Below are positions 25,045 through 35,294 of a stretch of 64,000 nt of DNA, one piece after another. The stretch is from contig NZ_JACYFJ010000001.1 in NCBI RefSeq assembly GCF_014855495.1, forward strand, positions 558,001 through 622,000, read 5' to 3'. The first letter of the stretch is position 1; each line of letters opens with the position of its first letter. This DNA comes from Euzebyella saccharophila. Lineage in GTDB: Bacteria > Bacteroidota > Bacteroidia > Flavobacteriales > Flavobacteriaceae. The notes below the pieces were generated by a model that worked only from the letters and a program-made list of their open reading frames with translations, was not told the DNA's origin and searched no databases. Made by a program: the position numbers and the translations under genes.

Positions 25045-26904
25045 ATGCATTCGATTTTAAAAATTCTTAGTGCCTTCTGCTTACTAGTTACTTCCATTGT
25101 TGCCGCGCAAAGTGCTTCCTATTGGCAACAACATGTAGACTATACCATGGAGGTCACCATGAATGTAGATAACTATCAATACACCGGTACACAAAAACTG
25201 GTTTACACCAATAACTCACCGGAGGAACTTTCTAGAGTATATTACCACCTTTATTTTAATGCGTTTCAGCCAGGAAGCGAGATGGATATTAGACTACAAA
25301 ATATTCAAGATCCAGACGGCAGGATGATGACGCAAGAAAAGAAGAGTAGGATAGCATCGCTTTCCGATGAGGAAATGGGTTACTTGCACGCTACTTCCTT
25401 GCTTCAGGACGGCGAGAAAGTAGACTTTCAAGAAGAAGGTACGGTTTTGGTGGTTGAGTTGGCCAAGCCTATCCCTCCTGGAGAAAAAACCACTTTTGAT
25501 ATGGTTTTTAGGGGGCAGGTTCCCTTACAGGTACGCAGGTCCGGTAGAAATAGTGAAGAAGGAGTTGCACTCTCTATGAGCCAATGGTACCCAAAATTGG
25601 CGGAGTATGATTTCGAAGGCTGGCATGCAGACCCCTATATTGCTAGGGAGTTTCATGGAGTTTGGGGAGATTTTGATGTTAAATTGACCATAGACAAGAA
25701 TTATACCGTAGGCGGTAGTGGTTATTTACAAAATCCGCAAGAAATAGGTCATGGGTATGAGGCCCCAGGCACTAAGGTGAAAAAGCAAAAAGGAAAGACC
25801 TTAACATGGCACTTTAAAGCTCCCAAGGTTCATGATTTTATGTGGGCGGCAGACCCTGATTATTTACATGATACCCTACAAGTGGAAAATGGACCTATGC
25901 TCCACTTTTTATACAAGGACAATAAGGATATTATTGAAAATTGGAAAAAGCTTCAGCCAAAAACGGCCGAGTTGATGAAATTTTTCAGTAAGAATATTGG
26001 AGAATATCCCTATAATCAATACTCCGTAATTCAAGGAGGAGACGGTGGTATGGAATATGCCATGTCTACATTGATTACCGGGGAGCGAAAATTTGGAAGT
26101 TTGGTAGGGGTAACCGCGCATGAGATGGCCCACTCCTGGTTTCAACATGTTTTGGCAACCAACGAATCCAAACATGAATGGATGGATGAAGGCTTTACGA
26201 CCTTTATTTCAAGTTTGGCAATGAACGAGGTTATGAAGGAAAACAAGCAAAACCCGTTTGAAGGCACCTATAGGGGTTATTATAACTTAGTAGGCTCAGG
26301 AAAGGAGCAACCGCAAACAACCCATGCCGATCGTTACCATTTAAATTTCGCCTATGGAATAGCGGCATATAGTAAAGGTTCTATTTTCCTTTCCCAATTG
26401 GGTTATATCATTGGGCAGGATAAATTGATGGAGGCGGTTCGCCAGTACTATGAAGAATTTAAATTCAAGCATCCTACTCCTAACGATGTTAAGCGTATTG
26501 CAGAAAAGGTATCTGGTATGGAGTTGGATTGGTATTTGACAGATTGGACGCAAACGACCAATACCATCGATTATGCCATTACCGGTATTGAGGGCGTAAA
26601 CGGCAAAACACAGATAAACTTGGAAAGAAAAGGTTTAATGCCTATGCCCTTGGATATTTTGGTCGTTTATGAAGACGGTTCCCAAGAAACTTTTTATGCG
26701 CCCCTTCGTATGATGAGGGGAGAAAAGGAAAACCCCTATCCTCAATTTACAAGAACGGTACTAGAAGATTGGCCTTGGGCGTATCCTACCTATAGTTTCA
26801 CCATTGATAAACCTGTGGAAAACGTAAAAGCGGTTATGATAGACCCATCACAGTTAATGGCAGATATTGACCAAGAAAACAACGTTTGGCAAAAAGGGGA
26901 GTAA
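25045..26904 (+). CDS. M1 family metallopeptidase (aminopeptidase N-like), exported
   Basis: This 619-residue protein has a signal peptide (MHSILKILSAFCLLVTSIVAAQ). The M1 catalytic region contains HEMAH at 359-363 and the distal zinc ligand Glu382 in 'EWMDEGFT', with the substrate motif 'GGDGGMEYAMST' about 25 residues earlier. A Tyr in 'FAYGIAAYSKGS' is placed to stabilise the transition state. It removes N-terminal residues from peptides in the periplasm or outside. An upstream in-frame ATG at 25015 lies inside a terminator hairpin and is rejected. It follows the S8 peptidase, a natural partner in protein scavenging. Confidence 0.93.
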   Translation: MHSILKILSAFCLLVTSIVAAQSASYWQQHVDYTMEVTMNVDNYQYTGTQKLVYTNNSPEELSRVYYHLYFNAFQPGSEMDIRLQNIQDPDGRMMTQEKKSRIASLSDEEMGYLHATSLLQDGEKVDFQEEGTVLVVELAKPIPPGEKTTFDMVFRGQVPLQVRRSGRNSEEGVALSMSQWYPKLAEYDFEGWHADPYIAREFHGVWGDFDVKLTIDKNYTVGGSGYLQNPQEIGHGYEAPGTKVKKQKGKTLTWHFKAPKVHDFMWAADPDYLHDTLQVENGPMLHFLYKDNKDIIENWKKLQPKTAELMKFFSKNIGEYPYNQYSVIQGGDGGMEYAMSTLITGERKFGSLVGVTAHEMAHSWFQHVLATNESKHEWMDEGFTTFISSLAMNEVMKENKQNPFEGTYRGYYNLVGSGKEQPQTTHADRYHLNFAYGIAAYSKGSIFLSQLGYIIGQDKLMEAVRQYYEEFKFKHPTPNDVKRIAEKVSGMELDWYLTDWTQTTNTIDYAITGIEGVNGKTQINLERKGLMPMPLDILVVYEDGSQETFYAPLRMMRGEKENPYPQFTRTVLEDWPWAYPTYSFTIDKPVENVKAVMIDPSQLMADIDQENNVWQKGE

Positions 26905-26938
26905 CAAAAACTTTTTAATAAGCGAAGAATTAACAAAG

Positions 26939-26977
26939 GCCATTGTTTCCTAAATAGGTGAACAATGGCTTTATTTG
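26939..26977 (+). terminator. Terminator between the M1 peptidase gene and rnpA
   Basis: GCCATTGTT at 26939-26947 pairs perfectly with AACAATGGC at 26961-26969 across a 13-base loop, and TTTATTTG follows. It lies just upstream of the TTG start of rnpA. Confidence 0.6.
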
Positions 26978-26987
26978 AATACGACCA

Positions 26988-27380
26988 TTGAGCCAAAAGG
27001 ATTTTAAATATCCCAGAACCGAAAAGCTTAAAAGCAAAAAGTTGATTGAAGATCTTTTTGCCAATGGAAAATCTTTGACCAATTTTCCCATAAAACTTTT
27101 CTATTACAAAACATCTTTGCCAAGAGACGTTAAATTTCAGGCGACCGTGGCGGTTTCAAAAAGGAACATCAAATCTGCTGTAGAACGCAATAGGGTAAAA
27201 AGGTTAATGCGTGAAGGCTACCGTTTAAACAAACACCAAGTTTTTAACAATAGTGAAGGGTCTTTTGCGTTTCTATTTTTATACCTTGGAAAAAAGATGC
27301 CTAACTTTATGGAGACTGAGCATGCCATGAAAAAGACATTAGTCAAATTTCTGGATGCAGAAGGAAGAATCAAAGGTTGA
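26988..27380 (+). CDS. rnpA: Ribonuclease P protein component
   Basis: This is the protein subunit of RNase P, which matures the 5' end of tRNA. The 130-residue basic protein has 'LKSKKLIEDLFANGKSL' at the N-terminus and the RNR signature in 'AVERNRVKRLMREGYR' (about 64-80). The start is TTG at 26988; no ATG lies between it and the conserved N-terminus. It sits beside an S41 peptidase gene and not beside rpmH or dnaA, an arrangement I associate with flavobacteria. Confidence 0.92.
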   Translation: MSQKDFKYPRTEKLKSKKLIEDLFANGKSLTNFPIKLFYYKTSLPRDVKFQATVAVSKRNIKSAVERNRVKRLMREGYRLNKHQVFNNSEGSFAFLFLYLGKKMPNFMETEHAMKKTLVKFLDAEGRIKG

Positions 27381-27455
27381 TTAATCGGTTTAAAAATCGG
27401 GGTTTCCGGGGCAGTAAGGAACCAAACATAATTTCTTCAAAATACCATTTTAAGA

Positions 27456-29087
27456 ATGAAGGCTTCAGTAAAGAAAAGAATACTCATTCCCATATTCGCT
27501 TTATCCGTATTTGTGGTGGGAACAGGATTTGTTAAAAGCGATTTTTTTGAAATTGCTAAACAAATAGAGATTTTCACCACCTTGTTCAAGGAATTGAACA
27601 TGAATTACGTAGATGAGACCAATCCTGCAGAATTAATGGATACCGCCATTAAGAACATGTTGGATGATTTGGATCCCTATACCAAGTTTTTAAACGAACA
27701 GGATGTGGAGTCCTATCGAATCAATAATGCCGGCGAGTACTCTGGTATTGGAGCATTGGTGCGTTCTTTTGACGATAAGTTGCTGATAGTTGAGCCTTAT
27801 AAGGGGTACCCCGCAGATAAGGCCGGTTTAAAGGCCGGAGATGAGATTTTAAAAATTGGCGACATAGATGTGGCCAAATTTCACGATAACGCCAGTGAGT
27901 TGCTTAAAGGAGCCAATGATACGTCTGTTGAGGTAACGTTCAATAGACAGGGCGAAACAAAAACTGCGGTAATCACCCGTGGTGCCGTGGAGGTGGATGC
28001 TGTTCCCTATTATAAAATGATAGACGATAATACGGGTTACATAGTTTTGGCCAAGTTCAATGCAAAAGCTTCTAGCCAAACAGAATCCGCTTTGGAAGAC
28101 TTAAAAGGGAAAGGGGCGGAAAAAATCATTTTAGATTTACGTAGCAATCCAGGCGGCTTGCTCTCTGAAGCTATCAATGTAACCAATCTATTTGTGGAAA
28201 AAGGGGAGTTGATCGTTACTACAAAATCGAAGGTTAAAAAATTCAATAGGGAATACCGCACAAAAAACCAGCCTGTAGATACAGAAATACCATTGGTCGT
28301 TCTTGTAAATGGCAGCAGTGCATCCGCCAGTGAAATTGTATCCGGGGGATTACAAGACTTGGACCGTGCGGTAATCATGGGAGCCAGAAGTTTTGGTAAG
28401 GGGTTGGTACAGAGGCCGTTAAAACTTACTTACGGCACACAGTTAAAGGTGACCATAAGCCGTTATTATACACCTTCGGGCAGGTGTATTCAATCCTTGG
28501 ACTATTGGAACAGGGACGAAGACGGCAATGCCGTGAAGAAAACAAAATTCAACGATTTTACCACGCGCAACGGCCGTAAAGTACAAGATGGTGGTGGTAT
28601 ACTACCAGATGTGGAGATTACATCGGCGAAAGCAAATGAATTGACCACCGCCCTTTTGAACAATCACATTATTTTCGATTATGCTACGGATTATTATTAC
28701 AATCATACAGTAGCCAAAATGGGGGATTTCACTTTCACTGAGTCGGACTATCAAGACTTTAAGAACTATGTGTCCAAAAGTGATTTTTCTTTTGAAACTA
28801 AAACGGAAAAAACACTAAAGGCAGCTATGACCGATCGTGAAGAGGTCATTTTTAACCCCACTATCGAAAGCGATTTTGAAGCCCTTCTTCAAGATATAGA
28901 GCAAAGCAAGATTGCTGCTTTGGAAGACTATAAAAAGGAAATAAAAAGTAAGTTGGAAGACGAAATCGTCAAGCGTTATTTCTATAGGGAGGGATTGTAT
29001 GATTACTATCTAAACAATGATGAAGCCATTACCTCGGCCACAGAATTGTTGGCCAACGAAAATGAGTATTTCAATATTTTGAAATAA
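27456..29087 (+). CDS. S41 family C-terminal processing peptidase with PDZ domain
   Basis: This 543-residue protein has an N-terminal signal or anchor helix (residues 8-28) and a PDZ domain (about 90-170, 'YSGIGALVRSFDDKLLIVEP' and 'PADKAGLKAGDEILKIGD'). The S41 domain follows, with the catalytic Ser in 'LVNGSSASASEIVSGGL' and Lys in 'GARSFGKGLVQ'. Such periplasmic CtpA/Tsp-like enzymes trim or degrade exported proteins. The C-terminal 150 residues are charged and helical. It is 75 bases after rnpA and probably co-transcribed with it. Confidence 0.93.
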   Translation: MKASVKKRILIPIFALSVFVVGTGFVKSDFFEIAKQIEIFTTLFKELNMNYVDETNPAELMDTAIKNMLDDLDPYTKFLNEQDVESYRINNAGEYSGIGALVRSFDDKLLIVEPYKGYPADKAGLKAGDEILKIGDIDVAKFHDNASELLKGANDTSVEVTFNRQGETKTAVITRGAVEVDAVPYYKMIDDNTGYIVLAKFNAKASSQTESALEDLKGKGAEKIILDLRSNPGGLLSEAINVTNLFVEKGELIVTTKSKVKKFNREYRTKNQPVDTEIPLVVLVNGSSASASEIVSGGLQDLDRAVIMGARSFGKGLVQRPLKLTYGTQLKVTISRYYTPSGRCIQSLDYWNRDEDGNAVKKTKFNDFTTRNGRKVQDGGGILPDVEITSAKANELTTALLNNHIIFDYATDYYYNHTVAKMGDFTFTESDYQDFKNYVSKSDFSFETKTEKTLKAAMTDREEVIFNPTIESDFEALLQDIEQSKIAALEDYKKEIKSKLEDEIVKRYFYREGLYDYYLNNDEAITSATELLANENEYFNILK

Positions 29088-29162
29088 ACTTCGGTATTTG
29101 GATTATTGGTAACAAACGCAATCGTAATTGTGGCTTCATTGTTTATCCAAATAATCGATACG

Positions 29163-31790
29163 CTACTCGCTTTCTTCCATTTCCATAATTAAATTGGCAA
29201 TAAGGGCTGTCCATCCTGTTTGATGGGAAGCTCCTAAACCTTTGCCGGAATCGCCATCAAAAAATTCATAAAAGAGATGCTCATCCTTAAAATGGGGGTC
29301 TTTAGAATAAAGGTGAAGCGGGTCACTGGAGTGATATTGGTATTTTCCTTCTTCATTTCGTTCAAAAAGACGTACCAAGCGCTTGGTTATCTCATTGGCA
29401 ATTTGGTTCAGGTTCAGTTTTTTACCGGAACCTGTTGGAAATTCATAAACATAGGTAGGACCATAGAAGGTGTAGTATTTTCTAAGGGACTGTACGATCA
29501 TATAATTGAGGGGCATCCAAATAGGTCCTCTCCAGTTGCTATTGCCCCCAAACATATTGGAGCGACTTTCACCAGACTCATAGGAGATGGTATGATGGCC
29601 ATGATGGTCAAAAACATAGGGGTTTTCTTTATGGTATTTGGATAGGGACCTAATACCGTAATCAGAGAGGAATTCATTCTCGTCCAAAAGGCGTTTAAGT
29701 AAATGCTCCAACCTAAAACCTCGCATAATGGCAAATAGGTAATTGCCGTTTTCGTTCATTTCTTCAATCCGTGATATGAGCGAAGCCAAATCAGGTCTGG
29801 TGAGCACAATTTTTGCCACTCTGGCGTTAAATTCCTTGAGGTTTTTAAAAAGGTCTTTATGTATTACCTCCACGGCGAACATAGGAATGATTCCTACTAG
29901 CGATCTAACTTTTAAACGGTGCGATGTTCCGCTGGACATTTCTACCACATCATAATAAAAATTATCCGTATCGTCCCAAAGGGAAATGTCCTTTTGCCCA
30001 ATGTGGTGCATGGCCCAGGCAATATTTAGGAAATGCCTGAAAAATTTTGCTGCAGCTTCTTCATAGGCATCGTTTTCTTCTGCCAGTTCCAAAGACATGC
30101 GCAACATATTGATGGTAAACATGGCCATCCAGCTAGTGGCATCTGCCTGCTGCATTCTGGTAATCCCTGGAGGCATATGGTTTCGGTCAAAAACCCCAAT
30201 GTTGTCCAAACCTAAAAAACCGCCCTCAAACAAATCGGTTCCATGCTTGTCCTTTTGGTTTACCCACCAAGTGAAATTCACCATTAATTTCTGAAAAGCC
30301 TTTTCCAAAAATTTAAAGTCGCCCTTACCGTTAAGTTGTTTTTCTTTTTCATAAACCGTCCAAACTGCCCAAGAGTGGACAGGAGGGTTTACATCACTAA
30401 AATTCCATTCATATGCAGGAATTTGTCCATTAGGGTGCATATAGCTTTCCCTAAGTACCAATAATAGCTGTTCCTTGGCAAAATAGGGGTCTATTTCCGC
30501 AAAGGCTGCGGTATGGAAAGCAAGGTCCCACGCGGCATACCAAGGATATTCCCATTTGTCTGGCATAGAGATAACGTGCCTGTTGGTCAAGTGCTGCCAG
30601 CTGAAATTTCTGGGATTTGAGCGAAAAGGTTTTAACTCGCCTGGTCCACCAAAAAGCCATTTAAAAACATCGTAGTAGTAAAACTGTTTGGTCCACAGAA
30701 GTCCGGAAAAAGCTCTTTGAGCAATATGCTTATGTGCCACCGGAAGGTGAGACTGCAAGGTTTGATTGTAGAATTCTTGACACTCCCGCTCTCTTTGATC
30801 AAAAACATCGTCAAAATCTTCCCAAGGTTTGAGCACCTTCTTTTTTGAAAGTCTCACCTTAATGGATTTTTCTTGACCCGGTCGCAGCCTTAGTTTATGC
30901 CAAATGGCAAATTTAGAACCGGTTTTATCCGGGTTCACCGTTTTTCTCTTTCTATTTACTACACGGTCATTAATACCGTCCTTTACAAAGGGCGTTTCGT
31001 TTTCTGATCCGTAAATCTTTTTATTGTTGGTTTCGTTTTCACAAAAAAGCTGTTTCCCTCCTTGATGATACAAATAATACCTTCCATTTCTGGTGCTTCT
31101 GGATTCAACGCTATTGGAACCAGAGGAGGTAATAGCTGGCCTAGAAAATCTATTGTTGTGCTTCCAAAAATTACGGAACCAAAGGTGTGGTAGGATATGA
31201 ATATTTGCAGGTTTTTTTCCGCGATTTATCACGGTAATTTTCATGAGGATGTCGTTTACATCTGCCTTCGCATATTCTATATAGCAATCAAAATAAGCAT
31301 TGTCCTTAAATATGGTTGAATCTAAAAGTTCATATTCAGGTTCTTCCCTACTTCGCTGGTTCTTTTTGATAAGTTCTTCATAGGGAAATTCATTTTGCGG
31401 ATACTTATACAAAAACTTACAATAGGAATGGGTGGGAGTAGATTCTTGGTGATAATAGAGTTCCTTTACATCCTCTCCGTGGTTTCCCTGATTGTTGGTG
31501 AGGCCGTACAAACGTTCTTTTAAAATTGGGTCCTTGCCATTCCAAAAAGCGGGTGCCAAACACAGAATTTCCCGAGAATCACAAAAACCTGCTATTCCTT
31601 CCTCTCCCCAGCGGTATGCATTGCTTCGCGCTTTTTCATGGTTGATAAAATCCCAGGCATGCCCGTATTCACTATAATCTTCACGTACGGTGCCCCACTG
31701 CCTGTCCGCTAAATAAGGACCCCATTTTTTCCAATTTCTATAGCTGTCAGGTATGGCTAATCGTTGTGCCTCAATGCCCTTTTGAACCAT
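29163..31790 (-). CDS. GH63-like glycoside hydrolase (MGH1-type barrel)
   Basis: This is an 875-residue cytosolic protein with no signal peptide. The C-terminal half is an (alpha/alpha)6 barrel with MGH1/GH63 features: 'KWEYPWYAAWDLAFHTAAFA', 'NGQIPAYEWNFSDVNPPVHS', 'DKHGTDLFEGGFLGLDNIGV' and 'RGPIWMPLNYMIVQSL'. The N-terminal half is beta-rich ('YRNWKKWGPYLADRQWGTVR'). Bacterial relatives hydrolyse alpha-glucosides such as glucosylglycerate or related solutes. The exact substrate is uncertain. It converges with the S41 peptidase gene across 75 bases. Confidence 0.87.
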   Translation of the reverse strand: MVQKGIEAQRLAIPDSYRNWKKWGPYLADRQWGTVREDYSEYGHAWDFINHEKARSNAYRWGEEGIAGFCDSREILCLAPAFWNGKDPILKERLYGLTNNQGNHGEDVKELYYHQESTPTHSYCKFLYKYPQNEFPYEELIKKNQRSREEPEYELLDSTIFKDNAYFDCYIEYAKADVNDILMKITVINRGKKPANIHILPHLWFRNFWKHNNRFSRPAITSSGSNSVESRSTRNGRYYLYHQGGKQLFCENETNNKKIYGSENETPFVKDGINDRVVNRKRKTVNPDKTGSKFAIWHKLRLRPGQEKSIKVRLSKKKVLKPWEDFDDVFDQRERECQEFYNQTLQSHLPVAHKHIAQRAFSGLLWTKQFYYYDVFKWLFGGPGELKPFRSNPRNFSWQHLTNRHVISMPDKWEYPWYAAWDLAFHTAAFAEIDPYFAKEQLLLVLRESYMHPNGQIPAYEWNFSDVNPPVHSWAVWTVYEKEKQLNGKGDFKFLEKAFQKLMVNFTWWVNQKDKHGTDLFEGGFLGLDNIGVFDRNHMPPGITRMQQADATSWMAMFTINMLRMSLELAEENDAYEEAAAKFFRHFLNIAWAMHHIGQKDISLWDDTDNFYYDVVEMSSGTSHRLKVRSLVGIIPMFAVEVIHKDLFKNLKEFNARVAKIVLTRPDLASLISRIEEMNENGNYLFAIMRGFRLEHLLKRLLDENEFLSDYGIRSLSKYHKENPYVFDHHGHHTISYESGESRSNMFGGNSNWRGPIWMPLNYMIVQSLRKYYTFYGPTYVYEFPTGSGKKLNLNQIANEITKRLVRLFERNEEGKYQYHSSDPLHLYSKDPHFKDEHLFYEFFDGDSGKGLGASHQTGWTALIANLIMEMEESE

Positions 31791-32189
31791 GTAGTGTGCT
31801 TAATTTAATTAATATACCAAGGAGCGGTATGATAAATAGTGAATAAGTTACGGTAAAATTAGTTCATAAATTAAAGGACCTCAAAATAGGAGACCTTAAG
31901 TCTTTATTAATTATCAAATTCTAAAAACTCTAATTTAAAATTTAAATAATAAGAATTTATAAATAGAGATTTTTGTAAATTTTAAAATCAACAGTTTAAT
32001 TAGCAAGCAGATACTTCTTAATTCATGAGGTTTTTAACGGTTTAAAGATTAGATATCACATTTGATAAATTTCTTTACAATAAAATCAATATTCCATAAC
32101 CCCTTGCTTTGCGAACTTTGTAGTTTTACAAAATTTCGAGACCCTAAAACCAAATAACAACTGCTGTTTACCAAAACCTATAATTAGAA
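31791..32189. other. Divergent intergenic region, no gene seen
   Basis: These 399 bases lie between the divergent GH63-like and phosphatase genes. They are AT-rich, with no ORF of coding quality and no tRNA or strong hairpin. They presumably hold both promoters, but I found no clear TAnnTTTG box at a good distance from either start. Confidence 0.5.
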
Positions 32190-33572
32190 ATGAAAAATTT
32201 TATTTTCCTCTTTTTCGCTTTATTGGCACAACTAACTGTAAATTCTCAAGAACACGACCACGGAATGGGTAATCATAGCCATTACGGACAGACAGATACC
32301 ATTTTAGACCATAAATTACTTTTTCCCTCAAGAACACCAGATCGTATTATTACCAATTTATCTGTAGACCCTTCAAGTAGCTTTGGGGTCAATTGGAGAA
32401 CCAATCAGGAAATATCAAAAGGACTGGTTCAAATTGCGAAAGCTACCGATGGCCCTGAGTTTCTTTTAGGCGACATCAAGATTATTACGGCTAAGACCCA
32501 AGTTTTTGAAAATCAGAACAGGAGGGAACCGCTTGTAAAAGCCAATTTTCACTCGGCTTTGGTGACAGGTCTGGAGCCCGAAACCGTTTATATATATCGA
32601 GTGGGGAGCGGGAATAAAGAAAACGGCTATTGGAGCGAATGGTTCCAGTTTTCCACCGCCAGCGTAAAAGGAGACAGGCCTTTTAGTTTTATCTATTTTG
32701 GGGATGCACAGAACAACGTGAAATCACTATGGTCAAGGGTAATCCGTAATTCATACAAACAATATCCAAATGTGGATTTTATGCTCCATGCCGGGGACCT
32801 CATTAATGACCGCGATGCGAACATGGAATGGGGGGAGTGGTTTTATGCGGGAGGATTTATTCATGCGACCGTACCTAGTATCATGACTCCCGGTAACCAT
32901 GAATATAGGGATGGAGAGCTTTCTTCGCTGTGGAGACCACAATTTACACTGCCGGAAAACGGACCAACAGAAGCCTTGAAGGAAACATGTTATGCAGTAG
33001 AATATGAAAATATGAAACTTATTTCTATCGATGCCGAAGGTTTTGATGAACATGAAGAGGCTAGATTGTCTCAAGTAAAATGGTTGGACTCTGTTTTAAA
33101 GAACAACAAAAAGAAATGGACGGCCATTACCATGCACTATCCTATATTTTCCACTGCTAAGGGCCGAGACAACAAAGAGTTGAGAGAAGCTCTGAAACCC
33201 TTGATTGACAAATACGAAGTGGATTTGGTACTACAAGGTCATGACCACACTTATGCTAGGGGTTATGAAAAAAATGAGGGGCAGGGTCTAACGGTGGTTA
33301 AAGATGCCGGAACGGTATATGCCGTATCCGTAAGTGGCCCAAAAATGTACGAGTCTCAAGATCAAGATTGGATGGTTCGGCGTGGAGAATATACTCAGTT
33401 GTTTCAGATAATTTCCGTTTCCCAAGACACGATTACTTATGGGGCATATACTCCTATGGGCTCGTTATACGATGCCTTTGACCTTATTAAAAAAGATGGT
33501 AAAAAGACTTTAATCAATAAGGTGCCCGATAGCAATATCAGATTGCGAAAGGATTTCGTAAAGGAAAAGTAG
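32190..33572 (+). CDS. Secreted purple-acid-type metallophosphoesterase
   Basis: This 460-residue protein has a signal peptide (MKNFIFLFFALLAQLTVNSQ), then a His-rich stretch ('EHDHGMGNHSHYG'). An N-terminal fibronectin-like domain (about 55-160) is followed by a calcineurin-like phosphoesterase domain. Dinuclear metal motifs are 'YFGDAQNN', 'MLHAGDLIND', 'TPGNHEY', 'ITMHYPIF' and 'LQGHDHTYAR'. The architecture is that of purple acid phosphatase-like enzymes, which release phosphate from organic esters outside the cytoplasm. It precedes the lactonase-SDR-VOC operon by 42 bases, but its export suggests a separate task. Confidence 0.9.
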   Translation: MKNFIFLFFALLAQLTVNSQEHDHGMGNHSHYGQTDTILDHKLLFPSRTPDRIITNLSVDPSSSFGVNWRTNQEISKGLVQIAKATDGPEFLLGDIKIITAKTQVFENQNRREPLVKANFHSALVTGLEPETVYIYRVGSGNKENGYWSEWFQFSTASVKGDRPFSFIYFGDAQNNVKSLWSRVIRNSYKQYPNVDFMLHAGDLINDRDANMEWGEWFYAGGFIHATVPSIMTPGNHEYRDGELSSLWRPQFTLPENGPTEALKETCYAVEYENMKLISIDAEGFDEHEEARLSQVKWLDSVLKNNKKKWTAITMHYPIFSTAKGRDNKELREALKPLIDKYEVDLVLQGHDHTYARGYEKNEGQGLTVVKDAGTVYAVSVSGPKMYESQDQDWMVRRGEYTQLFQIISVSQDTITYGAYTPMGSLYDAFDLIKKDGKKTLINKVPDSNIRLRKDFVKEK

Positions 33573-33614
33573 TTTGGTCTAAATTTCCGTAACTTTCTCA
33601 AGGAATACATCGGA

Positions 33615-34508
33615 ATGAAAACTACTAAAATCAACGAAGCCCAGCTATTATTGGACTCACAGTGTACCTTGGGAGAGGGCCCTATTTGGGATGCCAAAAC
33701 CCAAACTCTTTATTGGGTGGATATTGAAGGAAAACAACTGCATAACTATAATCCTGAAAAGGAAGGTCATCGGTTTTGGGAACTACCTTCCATGGCCGGA
33801 GCTGCGGTTTTTAAGGAGGATGGAAATCTTTTATTGGCGTTGGAAGAAGGATTAACAACCTTTGATGTTCTTTCCGGAAACATCACTTCTCATGAGGTAT
33901 TGAAGAATACCAACCAAAAAATGCGTTATAACGACGGTAAAGTGGGTCCCAACGGCCATTTTTATATCGGAAGTATGCACAAAGAGTTCGATCCGGGAAG
34001 TGGAAATTTGTATCGGGTATCTAGTAACTGGGAAACTGATATACAGGTGCCAAACACCACTATTTCCAACGGAATGGCATGGACAAAAGACCAGAAAACC
34101 TTTTATTTTAGTGATACGGAGGATTATCGTATGTACCGCTTCGATTTTGATAGGACATCCGGCCAATTGCATAATCGTAGTATTGCCTTTGAAGTTCCGA
34201 AGGAAATGGGCGGTGCCGACGGAATGTGCATAGACGAAGAAGACATGCTGTGGATTGCCCATTGGAGAGGAAATTGCATTAGACGATGGAATCCTAAAAA
34301 TGGTGCCGTTTTGGAAAAAATTGAAGTGGATGCCCCTCAAGTGACTTCCTGCTGTTTTGGTGGAAAAAAATTGGACACCCTTTTTATCACCACGGCCCGA
34401 AGTGGCATGACGGAAGAGGAGCTCCATAAATACCCCAAAAGTGGTGGGCTGTTCAAATATCGACCTAAAGTAAAAGGAACACCTACCAACCTATTTAAAC
34501 CGGAATAA
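33615..34508 (+). CDS. SMP-30/regucalcin-type lactonase, cytosolic
   Basis: This is a 297-residue six-bladed propeller without a signal peptide. Metal-ligand positions of SMP-30 lactonases are visible in 'TLGEGPIWDAKTQTLYWVDI', 'RYNDGKVGPNGHFYIGSM', 'NGMAWTKDQKTFYFSD' and 'GADGMCIDEEDMLWIAHW'. It probably opens an aldonolactone formed by sugar oxidation. Its stop codon overlaps the SDR start by one base (TAATG), so the lactonase and dehydrogenase are almost certainly co-translated and act in sequence. Confidence 0.9.
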   Translation: MKTTKINEAQLLLDSQCTLGEGPIWDAKTQTLYWVDIEGKQLHNYNPEKEGHRFWELPSMAGAAVFKEDGNLLLALEEGLTTFDVLSGNITSHEVLKNTNQKMRYNDGKVGPNGHFYIGSMHKEFDPGSGNLYRVSSNWETDIQVPNTTISNGMAWTKDQKTFYFSDTEDYRMYRFDFDRTSGQLHNRSIAFEVPKEMGGADGMCIDEEDMLWIAHWRGNCIRRWNPKNGAVLEKIEVDAPQVTSCCFGGKKLDTLFITTARSGMTEEELHKYPKSGGLFKYRPKVKGTPTNLFKPE

Positions 34509-35290
34509 TGGCCTACACGGGAATTAAAGGTAAGACAGCAATTGTGACCGGTGCGGGAGAAGGAATTGGTTTTGCCATTTCTAAAGCTTTGGTAGAGCAC
34601 GGAGCGAACGTAGTTCTCAATGATTTGGATGAGGAGGTCTCTAAAAAAGCCGCTGCGGAGATAAACAACATCGGTCCTGGAAAATGTAGCTCCTTTGCTG
34701 GGGATGCGGGAGATGTAAATTTTTTGGACCAACTCATCGACTTTGCCGTTTCCGAATTCGGCAGCATTCATTTTGTGGTGCCCAATGCTGGAATTACCCT
34801 TTTTGGCGATTTTTTAGAGTTCACCCCGGAATCTTTTAACAAAGTGGTTCAACTGAATTTACAGGGAGCTTTTTTCCTGGTCCAAAAGGCGGTCAAAAAA
34901 ATGATTGCCCATAATCATACAGGAAAGGTAGTGCTTATTTCCTCTCAAGTAGGAATTAGGGCCTACCGAAATCTTACCACTTATGCCATGACCAAAGCGG
35001 CTCTACGAATGATGGCCGTTAACTTGGCTTATGAATTGGATGCGTATAGAGTGAATATAAACGTGGTAGCTCCCGGTGCTACCCTTACGGAGCGAACCCA
35101 ACAGGAACAACCCGATTATGAAGGTATTTGGGGACAACTAAATCCTAACGGACGCGTGGGAAAACCTGAGGATATTGCCAACACCTGCCTCTTTCTACTT
35201 TCTGAAGAAGCGGATCACATCAACGGGCAAACCATACCTGTGGATGGTGGCTGGACTACGGCAGGAAAATATCCCGAAGATCTAAAATAA
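34508..35290 (+). CDS. SDR family oxidoreductase, probable sugar dehydrogenase
   Basis: This 260-residue classical short-chain dehydrogenase has the cofactor motif 'TGAGEGIGFAIS' (about 14-25) and 'VPNAGITLFG'. The catalytic Ser is in 'VVLISSQVG' and Tyr/Lys in 'YAMTKAALRMMA'. The C-terminal 'SEEADHINGQTIPVDGGWT' is typical of 3-ketoacyl-reductase and glucose-dehydrogenase relatives. Coupling to a lactonase suggests that it oxidises a sugar to its lactone. The substrate is not evident. Four bases separate it from the VOC gene. Confidence 0.9.
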   Translation: MAYTGIKGKTAIVTGAGEGIGFAISKALVEHGANVVLNDLDEEVSKKAAAEINNIGPGKCSSFAGDAGDVNFLDQLIDFAVSEFGSIHFVVPNAGITLFGDFLEFTPESFNKVVQLNLQGAFFLVQKAVKKMIAHNHTGKVVLISSQVGIRAYRNLTTYAMTKAALRMMAVNLAYELDAYRVNINVVAPGATLTERTQQEQPDYEGIWGQLNPNGRVGKPEDIANTCLFLLSEEADHINGQTIPVDGGWTTAGKYPEDLK

Positions 35291-35294
35291 AAGG

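Noticed and set aside
33852-34427. 191-codon minus-strand ORF
   Set aside because: Antisense to the SMP-30-type lactonase, with no independent features.
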